From positions 77,077 through 138,881 of the forward strand of contig JAMYWO010000109.1 in assembly GCA_024220525.1 (NCBI GenBank): 61,805 nt of DNA. Reading direction: 5' to 3'. The notes below the pieces were generated by a model, which did no database searches, was not told where the DNA came from, and worked only from the letters and a program-made list of their open reading frames with translations. Positions 31,557 through 43,661 of the stretch are shown here, in pieces (positions within the stretch are counted from its first letter, which is position 1; each line of letters opens with the position of its first letter). The position numbers and the translations under genes were made by a program. The stretch is from Cochliopodium minus (lineage: Eukaryota; Discosea; Himatismenida; Cochliopodiidae).

Positions 31557-33616
31557 TCATAAATATTTTTTTATTTTTTCCACTTGTTTAATATAATAGT
31601 CATTGTCCAAGATTGCTTCAATGGTATCTACTTTGAAGATGTTTTTTTCAAAGAGGAGTTTGGAAGAAATGTTCTCTCCTGATTTGTAATCCCTCACGTC
31701 CAAAATGCATTTCTCAGACTCTGTGTCCAAAGAGATGCTGTCATCAAAGAAAATTTGGAAATGATCTCTATCCTCTTCATTCAAAACGAAAAGCTTTCCA
31801 AACCTTCAAAAAAATTAATTGAAAAAAAACGTTAGATTATGAAAAAAGTTTGAAAATCTTTTACTTTCTTTTCATTTCGTTATTTCCCCAGAAATGATCT
31901 TTTTTTTTCATTAAATATAATTAAATAATTTTCATTAAAAATTAAATTATTTTTTACAAAAATCTTGAATTGCTAAATTTCCTCCTTTTTTCAAGCAATG
32001 ATCAACCTTTTCCATCAAATGGTCATAAATTTTTTGAGTTCCCACCACTATCTTTTCATGGGAGACATCTTTATAGAACTCCAACCCCTTCTCAATATCC
32101 CCATCGGGGACTACATACAGAGTACCTTCGATTAAGTAAGTTCCGTTTTTATCACGATAAAAAGTATGGTAATTATTTTTTTCTAAAAACTTGTTTTTTG
32201 TATTAAATAATTTTTCTGAAAACTATTTTTTACTAATTTTTTAAAAACTTACTTTGTGAATTCTTGTTGACGAGATAATTTTTTTTTTTTCTTGAATTAG
32301 AGGAAATGGATGAGCAAAGTCAAAAAAAGAGTTAATTTCACCAACAACCTTTTCAAGATCATTTCCAAACGTTCTTAATAGAATAACATTGAGAATTTAT
32401 GAAATAAAATAAAAAAAAATAAAATAAAGTTTTTGAAACCTCAATACAATTACAAACTGGATATCCTTTTCTATCAAGTGGAGAATCAAATTGTAAAAGG
32501 ATGGAATAATGCTATGTTGAGTATCTTTTCCTAAAAAATGTTCAAATAAAAAAACAAAAAAATTTAAATGGTAAAATAAAAAATAAAAATTTAAATGGTA
32601 AAATAAATTTTATGACCTTCTTTGTCTTTGAAGATGAGAGCTTGATAGATTTTTTCGTAGTGATGTTTGTATTGTGGAAAATACTCACAGAACTTGCCAA
32701 GGTGATCAAACTTTTTCTTCTTTTCTCTCAGCTCCTCTTCCAAGTTGTTCGCCTTTAAAGTATTCTTGGTTTCGTAGAATTTTCTGTAACTGATTGTATC
32801 TTTAGATGGTGGTTCGATGTACAATTCATCATCGATTGGAATCCATTTCTCACTAAAATTTGTATTAAAAGGGGGAGGATATTAAGAATTTATTAACTTT
32901 TGTATTCAAGAAAATATATTTAAGGAATGATCTAATTTTGGTTCATCTCCTTTATTTTTAGTGATTGATTGATTTTCTAACAAAAAATATTTGTCACAAT
33001 TTTTTGAATTCATCAACACATTGAATATTTCGTTTAATTCTTTTTGTTCTTTGTTCTTCAAAATTTGAAAAGCTGAGTTCAATGATTTGACGTATTCTTC
33101 AGAGTAAGAGTCATTTTCAAAAACATCTCCATCAGTATTAGGTATCCATTCATTATAAGATTGAAATTTTTTATTTTTATTCTTCAAATGGAATTGATAA
33201 AGAATCATTATCGACCCAATAGAGTGTTTGAGTTCTTCATTAGAGTCTTCTTCGAAGAACATTTTAATTTTTTTTATATTTCTTAATTTTTTCTCGACAA
33301 TTGATTTGAACAACAAAAAAACAATTTCTATTTCAAATCTAATCATCAAATAATATAAGATAATTTGAATTCAAAAAATTAATTAAAACATTATTATTAA
33401 AATTTAAAAAAAAAAAAAATTTTTCAAACTTTTGAATTCTTCCATATGATCTTCTTGTTATGATGCTGTTCAATACATTATCCAAATCTCTTCCAGCTGT
33501 AAAATAAATTTGAATTAAAAAAATTTGATTGGAATTGATGAGTATTTACCAGCATCATCACTGATTAAAATGGTTTCGTTGATATCAAAGTGGATAATAA
33601 GTTTCTTCTTTTTCAT
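31557..33616 (-). CDS. Uncharacterised HAD-like protein (HFDINET family), with a duplicated internal exon
   Basis: The start exon (33616-33550) reads MKKKKLIIHFDINETILISD, a DxNxT variant of HAD motif I, followed by an exon from 33496 (AGRDLDNVLNSIITRRSYGR). The later part (32852 to 31557) has NEKWIPIDDELYIEPPSK, IPSFYNLILHLIEKDIQFVI, VLRTFGNDLEKVVGEINSFF, the WVPDGD-like VVPDGD, and ends VEKIKKYL. This order matches a conserved protein family of protists and fungi that I know only as uncharacterised. Between them a frame at 33338-32906 carries a second NEWIP motif and then stops at TGA, so it is either an alternative exon ending a short isoform or a dying duplicate. I joined 33430 directly to 32852 for the long form, and that join is an inference. 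Confidence 0.5.
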
Positions 33617-33969
33617 TACTTAATTTTAATTGAACTGATTTTTTTTTTAAAATCTTAATTCCTAAATTGAAGGATTTTGAAATCAATTTTTAATTTAATA
33701 GTGATTTTTAGAAAGAGGTTCCAGAAAATTTTTTGAGTTTTTTTTTCTTAAAAGAAACTTTAAATACTTAAAGAATCTTTACAATTAGGTGCTTCTTTTG
33801 TTTCATTAATTTAATGAGAAAAGAAATCAAGCAAATGAAAGATTATTTGTATTATCAAAGAGGCGTGTATGGATAAAGAGAAACTACAATTAAAAAATAG
33901 AGAGTTTTTAAAAAGATAAAATAAAAATTTTAATTATTCAATCAAAAATTAATTCTAAAATTTAATTAG
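33617..33969. other. AT-rich spacer
   Basis: Lies between the HAD-like start and the stop of the IDE-like fragment. No gene or repeat is visible. Confidence 0.4.
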
Positions 33970-34773
33970 TTAAAGCTTAGGATTGTTCTGAATAGCATTG
34001 GGATACAAACTATGCATAGATTTGAAAGAAACGATATCCTTAACCTCCACAAACTTCTCAGGAACATATTCAGAACTAACAACAGGAGAGTTTTCAATGG
34101 GGTTAGGAGAATTCTCCAACGAACACAACTTGCGTCTCTTAGGAGCATCTCTTTTGATATAGGTCTTGTAAAAGTCCAAAATGTCGTTTTTGGTGATGGA
34201 TTCCAAAGCCTTTGCTTCATTGATTCTCCTTTCAAATTCATAACTGTGTTCTACTATTTTTTGCCAATAACTAGGAAAAAAAAAATTTTAAAAAAAATAT
34301 TTAAAAAAAAAATGTCAAAAATAAAAAATAAAATATAAAAATTAGAAAAAATTAAAATTTTAAAAATTTTTCTGAATAAAATATTTAGAAAAAAATAAAA
34401 ATTAAATTTAAAATATTTAAAAAATTAAATTAAAATATTAAAATTTTTTTTTATAAAATATAGTTTTTAAATAAAATGAAGTTTTTACGAGCTAGATTCT
34501 TCGATCAAAGTTTTGAATTTTTCTGTTTTGAGTTTGATGAGAGAAACTCTGAATTCATCAAACACTGTCTGTTCCATCTCTTCCAAATAAGTCTCGACTG
34601 TCTTAATCCACTCTAAGAATAAATAAAAAATAAAATAAAAAAAAATTGGAAAAAAAATTGGACAAAAATTGGAAAAGGGTTACCTTCAATTCTAAAATTT
34701 AAATAAGAAGCGTCCACAACAGATGATTGAATAATAAATCTAAAAGTCCAAACCAAACATTCCTTTGAACTAC
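33970..34773 (-). CDS. Insulin-degrading-enzyme-like M16 metallopeptidase, C-terminal fragment
   Basis: Three exons remain: 34773-34684, 34612-34489 and 34270-33970 (TAA). They code for about 170 residues from GSSKECLVWTFRFIIQSSVV through EEWIKTVETYLEEMEQ, SSSYWQKIVEHSYEFERRIN and ITKNDILDFYKTYIKRDAPK to a family-typical basic ending. This is the fourth homologous domain of M16A peptidases, the clamshell half opposite the HxxEH zinc site. The catalytic N-terminal half, about 800 residues, is absent. The intron upstream of 34773 runs into a T(n)A repeat and then the N at 35014. The missing exons must be on another contig, so the truncation comes from assembly. Confidence 0.85.
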
Positions 34774-34794
34774 CTAAAAAAAAAATATTAATTT

Positions 34795-35013
34795 TTATTT
34801 TTTGTCATATTTTTTATTTTTTATTATTTTGTTTTATTTTTGATTATTTTATTTTATTTTATTTATTTTATTATTTATTTTTTGTTTTAATATTTTTATT
34901 TATTTTATTTATTTTATTTTATTATTTTGTTTTATGATTTATTTTTATTTTTATTTTTATTTTTTATTTTTTATTTTTTATTTTTTATTTTTTATTTTTT
35001 ATTTTTTATTTTT
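34795..35013. repeat. Low-complexity intron ending at the N (right end of block 3)
   Basis: ATTTT, ATTTTT and, in the last 60 bases, at least eight ATTTTTT units. It belongs to an intron of the IDE-like gene and stops at the N, consistent with assembly collapse on a repeat. Confidence 0.85.
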
Positions 35014-35014
35014 N

Positions 35015-38000
35015 AAAGAATTTGAGTTGTAAATTTTCACTTTCGTTGTTGTTTTCGTTATTTTTGGTATTGTTGAGAACATTATTATAGCTTTGATTAA
35101 CATTTTGGGTGAAATTTTTGATGTTTTCTTCTAGTTGAAGCTTGGCAGTGTTGACAAGGTAAGGATGATCACAAGCTTGTCTCAACTTCAAAATGAGCTC
35201 CAAAATGTGTGCATAGTTCTTCATGACAGTTTGCTTCTGCAACAAGTTGTCGAAAGTGTTCTTAGCAACAACATCAATCTTCTTATAAAACTCCAAATCT
35301 TCATTTTCTAATTCAACATACTTGATGAGAACTTCTCTAGGGGGTAAAGAAATGATAGGAAGATCGTCAATCTTCTGATCTTTGGTTCTTCTCAACAAAA
35401 CTTTTGTCAAGAAAGCTCGCAAATTGGAGAATCCAAACTGGTTGTCGATGGATTTGATTGGTTTCATGACACATTGGCTCCACCACTTTTTAAGATCGTA
35501 ATTAGGTTCCAAGAATTGGAGGAGAGTAAAAATATCTTCTAATTTGTTTTGTAATGGAGTTCCTGTAATCCCCCATCTAGAAAAAAACCATTATTTTTTT
35601 AAAAAGTAGAGAATTTTTTATTTTTTTTTGATTTACCTTCGTTTCGAGGAAAGAGCAAAACACGCTCTAGTTGTCCTTCTCTTTTGATCTTTGATTTGAT
35701 GAGCCTCATCCAAAATGACCCTGTACCACTTGATGTTCAGCAAACATTTGGCAGACTCCTTAGCACTGCTGCTGAGGTTCATTTCTTCATCTTCATGAGT
35801 AGAATCACCATCTTCATTGGTAGAGTTTTCTCCATTCTCTATAGTAGTGTTGCTCTTAGATTTGTTGGAAGATTTCTTGTTTTTGGGCAATTCAAAAGCC
35901 AAAGTTGAATATGTTGTCAAGACGATATCCTTGCTAGCCAAGAATTTTAAGTCTTTATTCTTGCTGGACCCGTGGAACACATAAACGTCGAACAAACCTT
36001 CTTGAGTATGCTTCTTGATTTCGGACTCCCATTGGTTGAGAACGGAGAGTGGGGTAACGATCAAAGTACCTCTTGGTTCTCCATTCTTGATATCTTTCTC
36101 ACTTGGTCTGTTTGATGTCAAAAGGGAGATTATCTCAACTGTTTTTCCCATTCCTATTTAATCAATAAGAAAAAAAGTTAATTTTTTTTGAAAGTTTTTT
36201 AAAAATAGTTTACCCATATCATCAGCAAGAATCCCTCCTTGCACTTTGTTCAAATACTCTTCCTTAGTTTTGTCCATCAAATTTTGGTTCACTGAAGTTG
36301 GTTTGTTCCAAGAGGTCCCGAAAATGGGATGGAAGAAATACTTCTTTCCTTCCTCTGTCTCCTTCTCTTCCCATTCTCCGTTGTCACTCTTGGTGGAAAT
36401 GTCACTGCTGGTGTTAATGTTGTTATTTGTACTCTCGCTTTTACTCTCTTTATTGGAAGAGGATGTTTCTCTTTCATACATCCAATAAAGTGCTTGTTTT
36501 TGATAGTTTCTCAAGCTAGTAGCGAAAGTAGAATCAGGTTCCATCTCATACAATTTTGGAGTCTCCATATTTTTCCAAAAGTTGAACACATCAACAGAAT
36601 GAGAATTCTCATAGTTTACTGTCTTGTATTTTTTTGAAGAGTTGCTTTCGTCGTTGAGACTTTGTCGTTTCTTACTTTGTGTCAAGTCTATTTGAGAGGG
36701 ACAAGATTTGCTCATGGATTGGAGGGATTGTGGAATCCCCAATTCTTTCCCATCGGGAGAGCAAAGAGAGAAAGGGAGCTTCGTTTTGGTGAGTTTAGAA
36801 ACTGCAAGCCAACAAGTCGCGTCGTTTTTGTTGTTCACCACCACGGAATTTACTTTTTCACAAAAAATTTTGAGACTGACCCAACCTTTAATTAAAATAA
36901 AAATTTTAAAATTTAAAGGTTTTTAAATGTAGGTTTTTACCTTGTTTGTGATGAATGTTTCCTTCCAAGTGAATTTTTTTAGATGCCAATAATGGTATTA
37001 AAAATTTTGCTATATTCATAGGGATACACCCTATCTCTTGATACTTTTGCTTGGGATACAACACAGTGAGGAGAACCTTTTGGGATCCTTGGGAGAGAAT
37101 CTGAGATACAATTTTGTGATCAATAGTGATGTTATCTCCTGCTTTTACTCTATAAATTTGAAAGAAAAAGATTAAATTAATCTAATTCATTTTATATTTT
37201 ATATATCATTTTTTCTTTGAAATTTCTGTTTTTTCTTTTCAATATTAAATTTTTTTTTACTTTCCATCAAGATTGTTGAATGATTCCATTTGTATTGCAA
37301 CATCACCAATCAAAATCTTTCCTTCTTTGTTTTGATTTTCTTTTTTAAGATAATCCGAAGAGCTATCGGAATCATTGGTGGAGAAATTGATGCTCATTCT
37401 TGGGCTTGTAATACTGCTATCTGAATCGATTATCATTGAAGTATCTTCTTTCGCAAATACATTGGGAGATGATGATGAGATGGTTGGGATTGAATGATGA
37501 TGTTGATGATTTATCTTTGCATTCTCATTTTCTTGACTCTTTGAGATGAATCTGCTGTTCAATTTTTTTGCAATTTCAGACAATTCATTTGTGTTTCCGA
37601 ATATAGAGTTGTTGGAATTGATATTTGGCCTTATGTTATTATTCGGCTTGATTTCATTGGATTTCAATGCAATGAAATTATTATTTACATTGGCGAAAGG
37701 ATTATTATTCTTTGGTGTTGTATTTGTTGGGTTATTATTGTTATTCATTCCAATATTTACATTATTGCTGCTTAAATGCAAAGATTTGAATGAACTAGAT
37801 AAAGGATTTTTTCTTTGCGGTTGTATATTGTCATTAATGATTCCATTGATAGTTCCTTTATTGATTCCATTGTTTATATTATTTACAGTAGTGTTATTTG
37901 TATTGATGTTTTGCTCGAATCCCCAAAGATTTGGGAATTGATTATTGATATTAAAATTATTGTTCATTTTGTTTGTTTGATTTATATATTTTTGAGATTT

Positions 38001-38054
38001 TAAAATTTTGCCAGTTTTAATATTGAAAGTTGATTGCTTTTTTTTTATTTTCAA
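35015..38054 (-). CDS. RAD5: RAD5/HLTF-type SNF2 translocase, N-terminal part of split gene
   Basis: The exons are 38054-37261, 37149-36941, 36885-36214, 36153-35637 and 35576-35015, the last cut by the N. An Asn-rich disordered N-terminus of about 265 residues (alternative ATG at 37967) is followed by a HIRAN-like region (IGCIPMNIAKFLIPLL, KIHLEGNI), then SNF2 lobe 1 with DDMGMGKTVEIISLL, LIVTPLSVLNQWESEI, VILDEAHQIKD, WGITGTPLQNKLEDIFTLLQ and LLRRTKDQ. It ends after LILKLRQACDHPYLVNTAKL. The RING and helicase-C half is at 60792-61805. HIRAN plus RING between ATPase lobes defines RAD5/HLTF, which polyubiquitinates PCNA and remodels stalled forks. Box I is GMGKT instead of the usual GLGKT. 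About 918 residues lie here. Confidence 0.93.
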
Positions 38055-38363
38055 AGTGTTCTACAAGATGGGTTTCAAAATATTTTGAATACTGAGAAAT
38101 TTTGAGGAATTCAAAAATATAAAAAAAAAATTAAAGGTAGTTCACGAATGAAAGTAAACTTTCTCAAAAATATCCCAAAAAAAAAATTTATGAAATGAGT
38201 TTTATAATGAAAACAAATTCTAACATAACAGATTGGTAATTTTGGCAATTGTAAAAGATTATTTGACAGATAATATAATTCAAAACAAAATATTTTGTTA
38301 TAATTCTCAACATCCTTTAATATTTTAAAGTAAAAGGTGAAATATTAATTTATTTATGCCATT
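38055..38363. other. AT-rich spacer
   Basis: Lies between the RAD5 start and the stop of the reductase gene. Nothing else is recognised. Confidence 0.4.
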
Positions 38364-40295
38364 TTATTTGGGATTATCATTTTTCTTTTCGAATTTGCTC
38401 TTCACCAAATCAATCAAAACATCCAAGTACTATAAAAAGAATAATTAGAAAAATTTGGGAGAATTATTTTCAATCTGAAAAGGAATTACAAATGGGATGG
38501 TTTGCATTTGTTGAGGTTGTCTTCCGTCCGAAGAAGTGAAGCCATATTTAATTGCCAAATCTCCAGAATTCAACACCTTACCATTCTTCCTCGACAAATA
38601 CTTTTTATCATTGAATAACTAAGATTTCATATAAAATGTTCAGTCAAACAAAAAGCTAAATCAAATTTTTTTTACATTTGCAATAGCATATCCACTGTAT
38701 TCAGGATCTATTTAAATGTTAAAAGTTTCTTTGAAAAATTTCAAAAAAGTTGATTTACCTTCTCCAATTTTGTCAACTCTTATGTTCCTTTAAAAATGGA
38801 AAAAAATTGTTCAAAAAAATAAGTGTTTCTTGTTGAAAAATAAAGTTTGTTACCATAGTCTCTTGTAAGATTCTTTCTTTGCAATCAAAAATTCAGTTTT
38901 CACTAATCCAGGCCAAAGGGAAATAACACCTACTTTTTTCTTTTTTCTTTTAAAATCAACTGCCATGTCACTAGACTAAAAATAAAATAAAATTTTTTTG
39001 AAGGAATAAAAAGAATTTGGAATCATATCGACTCACCATTTTATCAACTGCACTCTTTCCCATTCCTATTAAATTATTAATTTTTTTTTTTAAAAAATTT
39101 TTTTTTTAATTTACCATAACCCACGTTGTAAAGATATTGTTTTGCACCAGCACTGCTTATGTTGACAATCAAAGGGAAATTTGTTTGTTCAATCATTTCT
39201 TAGAAATAGTGTTAATTAAATATTAAAAATTTATTTGATTTTTACTTTCTGCTGCAAAACAACTTTTTCATTTTTGTTGTATGAATTCAAAATGACTTTA
39301 TTTAGATTTTTTTACCTAGCAACCTGATATAATAATTTTTTTTAGTTATTAAATCTGAAATGAATTATTTACATAATGGCAACGAACTCCCACTCGATAA
39401 GAAGTATCCAGGTAACTTTCATCCAAAAAAGTAAAAAATATTAAAAACTTAAAAGGAAAGAATTACGGAAGTTTCTGTTCCCAAAAGGTAGGAGAAGCCC
39501 AATTTCCTATATATTAAAAAAATTTGAAAAATATTTTTAAATAATTACAAAAATAAGTTTTTTTTTTTAAACCTTTTGGAAATCCGAATACATTGTTCAC
39601 CAAAATATCAATCCTATCTTGTTCTTTTATTACCTGCTTGATCATGTTTTCGATTTGTTCGTCATTGGAATGGTCACATTGAATAGGAATAGCCTTCCCT
39701 TTACCATTCTTCGTTATTTCTTCGACCACTGAAGTGAGTGTGTTTCCGAAATTCTCCTCTGTTGGATACATTGATCTTCCTGTGATATAAACAGTAGCTC
39801 CACAATCAGCTAAAGCAATGGCAATTCCTCTACCTTTGAAAAAATCAAAATTTTGTAGATAGATTTATGAGATGATATTTAAATAATGTAAAAGTAAATT
39901 TCCAAAACATAATTTTTTGGAATTATATTAAAGTATAATCATAAAATGATATTTTGATATGCACTATTATCCACTTGTGTATTCTAAATCAAGTTTGAAT
40001 AACATTTATAATTTATTAATTTTCAAATTGGGATTTTATCTTGGGATTTTATATTTCCCATTTTCAATATTTTTTTACCTATTCCTCTTGTTGCTCCTGT
40101 TACAATCGCAACTTTGCCATTCAGATTGGGATTCTTATAACCCTTGATCTTTAAGTATCTGATGACAAATTTCAGCAAGAAATATCCAACAGAAGAGAAT
40201 AATAGATAAGTGAATATCCTCCTTCCATTGGAATGAGAAACTCCAAGAACAGATGAAATTATTCCACCAATATAGCTAGTTATTAACTCTGACAT
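38364..40295 (-). CDS. DHRS1-like short-chain dehydrogenase, membrane anchored
   Basis: About nine short exons run from ATG 40295 (exon 1 ends at 40079) to TAA 38364-38366. A hydrophobic segment near residues 27-47 (IFTYLLFSSVGYFLLKFVIR) precedes the Rossmann fold, so membrane anchoring is likely. The cofactor motif is GKVAIVTGATRGIG, with a GRGIAIALADCGATVYITGR repeat after the first intron. LVNNVFGFPKG is the NNAG-like motif, ISSAGAKQYLYNVGYGMGKS gives the catalytic Ser, Tyr and Lys, and SLWPGLVKTEF is the DHRS1-type tail, continuing GKVLNSGDLAIKYGFTSSDG. DHRS1 proteins are NADPH-dependent ER reductases of steroids and other carbonyls. The substrate here is unknown. Confidence 0.88.
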
Positions 40296-40800
40296 TTTTT
40301 TTTTATTATTAAATTTGAAAGCAAAATCAAAAATTAAACAAATCCCAGTGTGTTAATCTTTTTTAACATTCAATATGATTCAAAACAAATATTTTTCGTC
40401 AAAGTAATTGATTTCCTTCAAATTTTGAATGGAAAAAAAAAAAAAAATCGTTACTTTTTAAAAGCTTTTCTTTTGACGATATTTGCCTGAATAATGGAAT
40501 TTTTCAATAATTTCAGATTGATTTTCCAAGATCATAATAATATTGAATCAGAACATACAAAGATGAAAAGGAAAAATATCTATTTCATTTTATTTGTAAG
40601 CAAATCAAAGAAAGAATCACATCAACATTAAAATAGGATGAATATACAATATTCATGAAAACATTTCTTTAATAATACCCCATTAAACAATAATTAGACA
40701 TGTCCAAAATTTACAACTTTCTTAGCGGATATTAATTTATAACTAACAAATTTTAAACTGTTGTAAAATTTTGAACATCTCTAAACAATAATATTTAAAA
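40296..40800. other. Divergent intergenic region
   Basis: AT-rich gap between the divergent starts of the reductase and the small membrane protein. No RNA gene or repeat is seen. Confidence 0.45.
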
Positions 40801-41590
40801 ATGATAGGGGATATCAATATTGGTAAATTCATTCCTCGTATATCTATCGAATTCCTGGCTGAACTTGATAATATTAGCATATGAATTGTTCCTATTGATA
40901 ATGAACATCAATCAAATGCAAAATCTTGAGCTTATAATGGTGATGATGTTCACAACCAAGTTGTTGTTTATAACATGGATCGTGAGCGAGATGAACAACA
41001 ATTTCTACATAAAAATACTCTCCGCTGCAATCTGGTTGTACATCTACTTCATGCTAGTTCAATACAAAAAGCTCGGAAATCAACTTAACACTCTCAATAA
41101 AAAGGTTTCAAAAATGTGTTTTTAAAGTTCATTCATTTTTTTAAGAGTTTTTAAAAGTTTATTTATTTTCCAAATGTTTTATATTTATTATATCTTATCA
41201 AATTTATTTTTATTAAAAAAATAGTTGTTCTTGATGAAAGAGAAAGAAAAGATGGAAAAGCATCAACAAGTAAAAGACGAACTTTTCAACAGATCACCAG
41301 AGCGTTTCAGATACAGCCGCGAGAACATTTTTGAAAGTAGTCCCTCTAACAAATTTTCATCTTCATCAGAGTACACTACAGATATAGTAGATTATCAAAG
41401 ACAACTAAAGTCTTATAAGAAAAAGCTTCAGAAAAAATTTGACAACACTTTAGTGGAGATCAAACAGGATTATGAAAACAAAATCTCCGAAATGAAGCAG
41501 CAACACGATTATCAACTCTATCATTTTAAGCAGCAGTACGATGATGACTTAAACCTTTCTAGCATTCCTAAGACCAATTCTTCTTTTTGA
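40801..41590 (+). CDS. Small membrane protein with C-terminal coiled coil, unknown
   Basis: There are three exons: 40801-40822, 40878-41104 and 41225-41590 (TAA), giving about 204 residues. The first intron is inferred, because the ATG frame otherwise stops quickly and the spliced frame joins MIGDINI to AYELFLLIMN. Two or three hydrophobic helices follow (ELIMVMMFTTKLLFITWIV and the stretch ILSAAIWLYIYFMLV), then a charged cytosolic part with a coiled coil (YQRQLKSYKKKLQKKFDNTL). No family is recognised. The layout (short membrane hairpin plus coiled coil) suggests a tethering or adaptor protein, but that is inference. Confidence 0.6.
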
Positions 41591-41813
41591 ACTCCTTTTC
41601 AATTTGTGTATATCTACATATTATTTTAAACTTTAAAATTATTTTATTTCTTGACCAATTTTTTTTTAATTCACCTGGCATGATTCTTTAAGTTGAAATT
41701 GTTTTATAATCAAATAGTTTATCATGAAAAAGAATATTAAATTATAAAATTGAAAAAATAAAAAATTAAAAATATAAAAAATTTGAAAGAGAAAATAAAT
41801 TATTATTCAAGAA

Positions 41814-43508
41814 ATGTATAGAATACCAGAGAAATTGGTGATCAAATTAATTTCAGGACATGATTTGGCCAAAAAAGATTTTATTGGATCAAGTGTAAAA
41901 ATCCAAAAATAGAAATTTTCTAATATTTCTTAATATCGTATTAGGATCCATATTGCAAAATACAGATTTTGAATACAATAAATAAAGAAAGCAAAATCAT
42001 AATGAAAAAGTAAATTTTAATTTGAAATTTATATTTTCTTTGTAAAACAAATAATCCATTTGATGTGGATCATCATCTTTTAATTCTTTTCATTATCCCT
42101 CAAAATAATTTTTTTATTAAAAGTCTGAATCCTGTTTGGGATCAAACCTTTGAGGAATATGCATTAAAGAAAGAAGATATACTCAAAAGCAAAGAAGCAT
42201 TAATCATAGACCTTTATGACTACAACAAAATAGCGAATCACGAGTTCATGGGAAGAGCGGTGGTATCAGGAGACGAGATTTTATCATGCAATGAAGAAAA
42301 GGAGTTCACACTTACTTTGATTGCAAGAGACAACAATGATCGTGATGTAAAAGGAATGATCAAAATAAAAATATGTTACGAAGACTTCAACTATTTTGAG
42401 GAATCTACATACAATGATCTTCTCGTCAAATCAAGATACGAAAAACCAATGTTCAACAAAGTATGTGATGCTTTCATGGTAAAAAAAAATTTCAAAATAA
42501 TTTTAAAACATTATGTTTATTTTTTCCTTTAATTTTTTGTGACATTTCTTTTTTAGAGAACAAAAACCAAAGATAATAAACTAAATTTCAGAGAATTCTT
42601 TAAAAAGCTGGATCATTGGGTGATGCTTGATAAAGCGGATCTATTTTCTCTTTGGGGGTTTGACATGAAGAACTGCTTTTACAAAGAAAAATTGTTCGTA
42701 TCAGAATTAGGAGAACATCAGTTCTTTTCTTTCTTGGAAGAATTGAATTATTTTCCAAACAGGTAAATTTTAAAAAAAAAAGATTCATTATTGAATAATT
42801 TTTTTAAAATTTTTTTTTTGAAGATCACTTGAAGATGTTATTGATTTTTTGGCTTCACTTTCTGACAGCAAGAAAAGAAATGAACTATTTTTGGATATGG
42901 TTTATTACAGGAAGGAGAAAATAGAAATATTTCACTTCAAATTTTTCTTGGATTATCCTTTCTATCATTTGATAAAAGACATTAAACCAACAGAAGATGG
43001 ATACGTAAACCATTTTACCTCTTTTCAAATTTTTAGTTTAATTTAAATTTTTAATTTTTTATTTTTTTCAAAAAAGATTTTCGAAAATAGAGCTAAATTG
43101 ACAAAAGAAGAGTTCGCGAGTGTTGAAGAAAGATTCAGAACAGATTTTAGATATGAATATCTCAACATCCTCGAAGAAGTACTTGGCAGACCAATCGACA
43201 GTCTCACTCGAAACGAATACCAAGAGTTTCTTCAAGATGAGCCAAGGTTAAAATTGATCAACACCAAACTTCAAAGAGTGTTTGACTTTTCAAAACACAG
43301 AGAAGTGCTCAAAGAGAGAATTTCTGAGATTGAAAAAAAGTTGAAACCTCTTGAGAAAATAGAACCTGATCCTTTCTTTTCGGGCAACGAGGTCAGTTTG
43401 GAACAACAAACTACTTGTACTCGCAGGAGAGTCAATCTTTATGTTGGTAATCGATATGGCATGTTTATCAACACTGGAGGGATGTACGTTGGTGGTTATA
43501 GAAACTAA
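41814..43508 (+). CDS. C2-domain protein with novel C-terminal region, paralogue A
   Basis: There are six exons: 41814-41894, 41946-42009, 42124-42478, 42557-42772, 42834-43004 and 43077-43508 (TAA), about 440 residues. The N-terminal C2 domain has LVIKLISGHDLAKKDFIGSS, DPYC, NLNPVWDQTFEEY and LIIDLYDYNKIANHEFMGRA, with the Asp pattern of a calcium- and phospholipid-binding site. The C-terminal 250 residues (LDHWVMLDKADLFSLWGFDM, EDVIDFLASLSDSKKRNELF) are helical with no motif I know. A tandem copy follows. Membrane recruitment by calcium is the family's usual role. Confidence 0.8.
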
Positions 43509-43661
43509 CATCTACCCTCTAATTGAAAAATGTTTTTTGTTAAATTGAATAAATCGATTTAAAGTATTTGATTATGTTAACATAAAAAATTAATTAATCT
43601 TTTTTTTTTTGTTCTTTTTGATAAAATAAAAAATTGAGGAGAGATATATCTTTAATCTTTA

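Noticed and set aside
40820-41125. Non-ATG frame starting with TTG for the membrane protein
   Set aside because: A GT-AG intron from 40823 to 40877 links the ATG at 40801 to the same frame, so no alternative start is needed.
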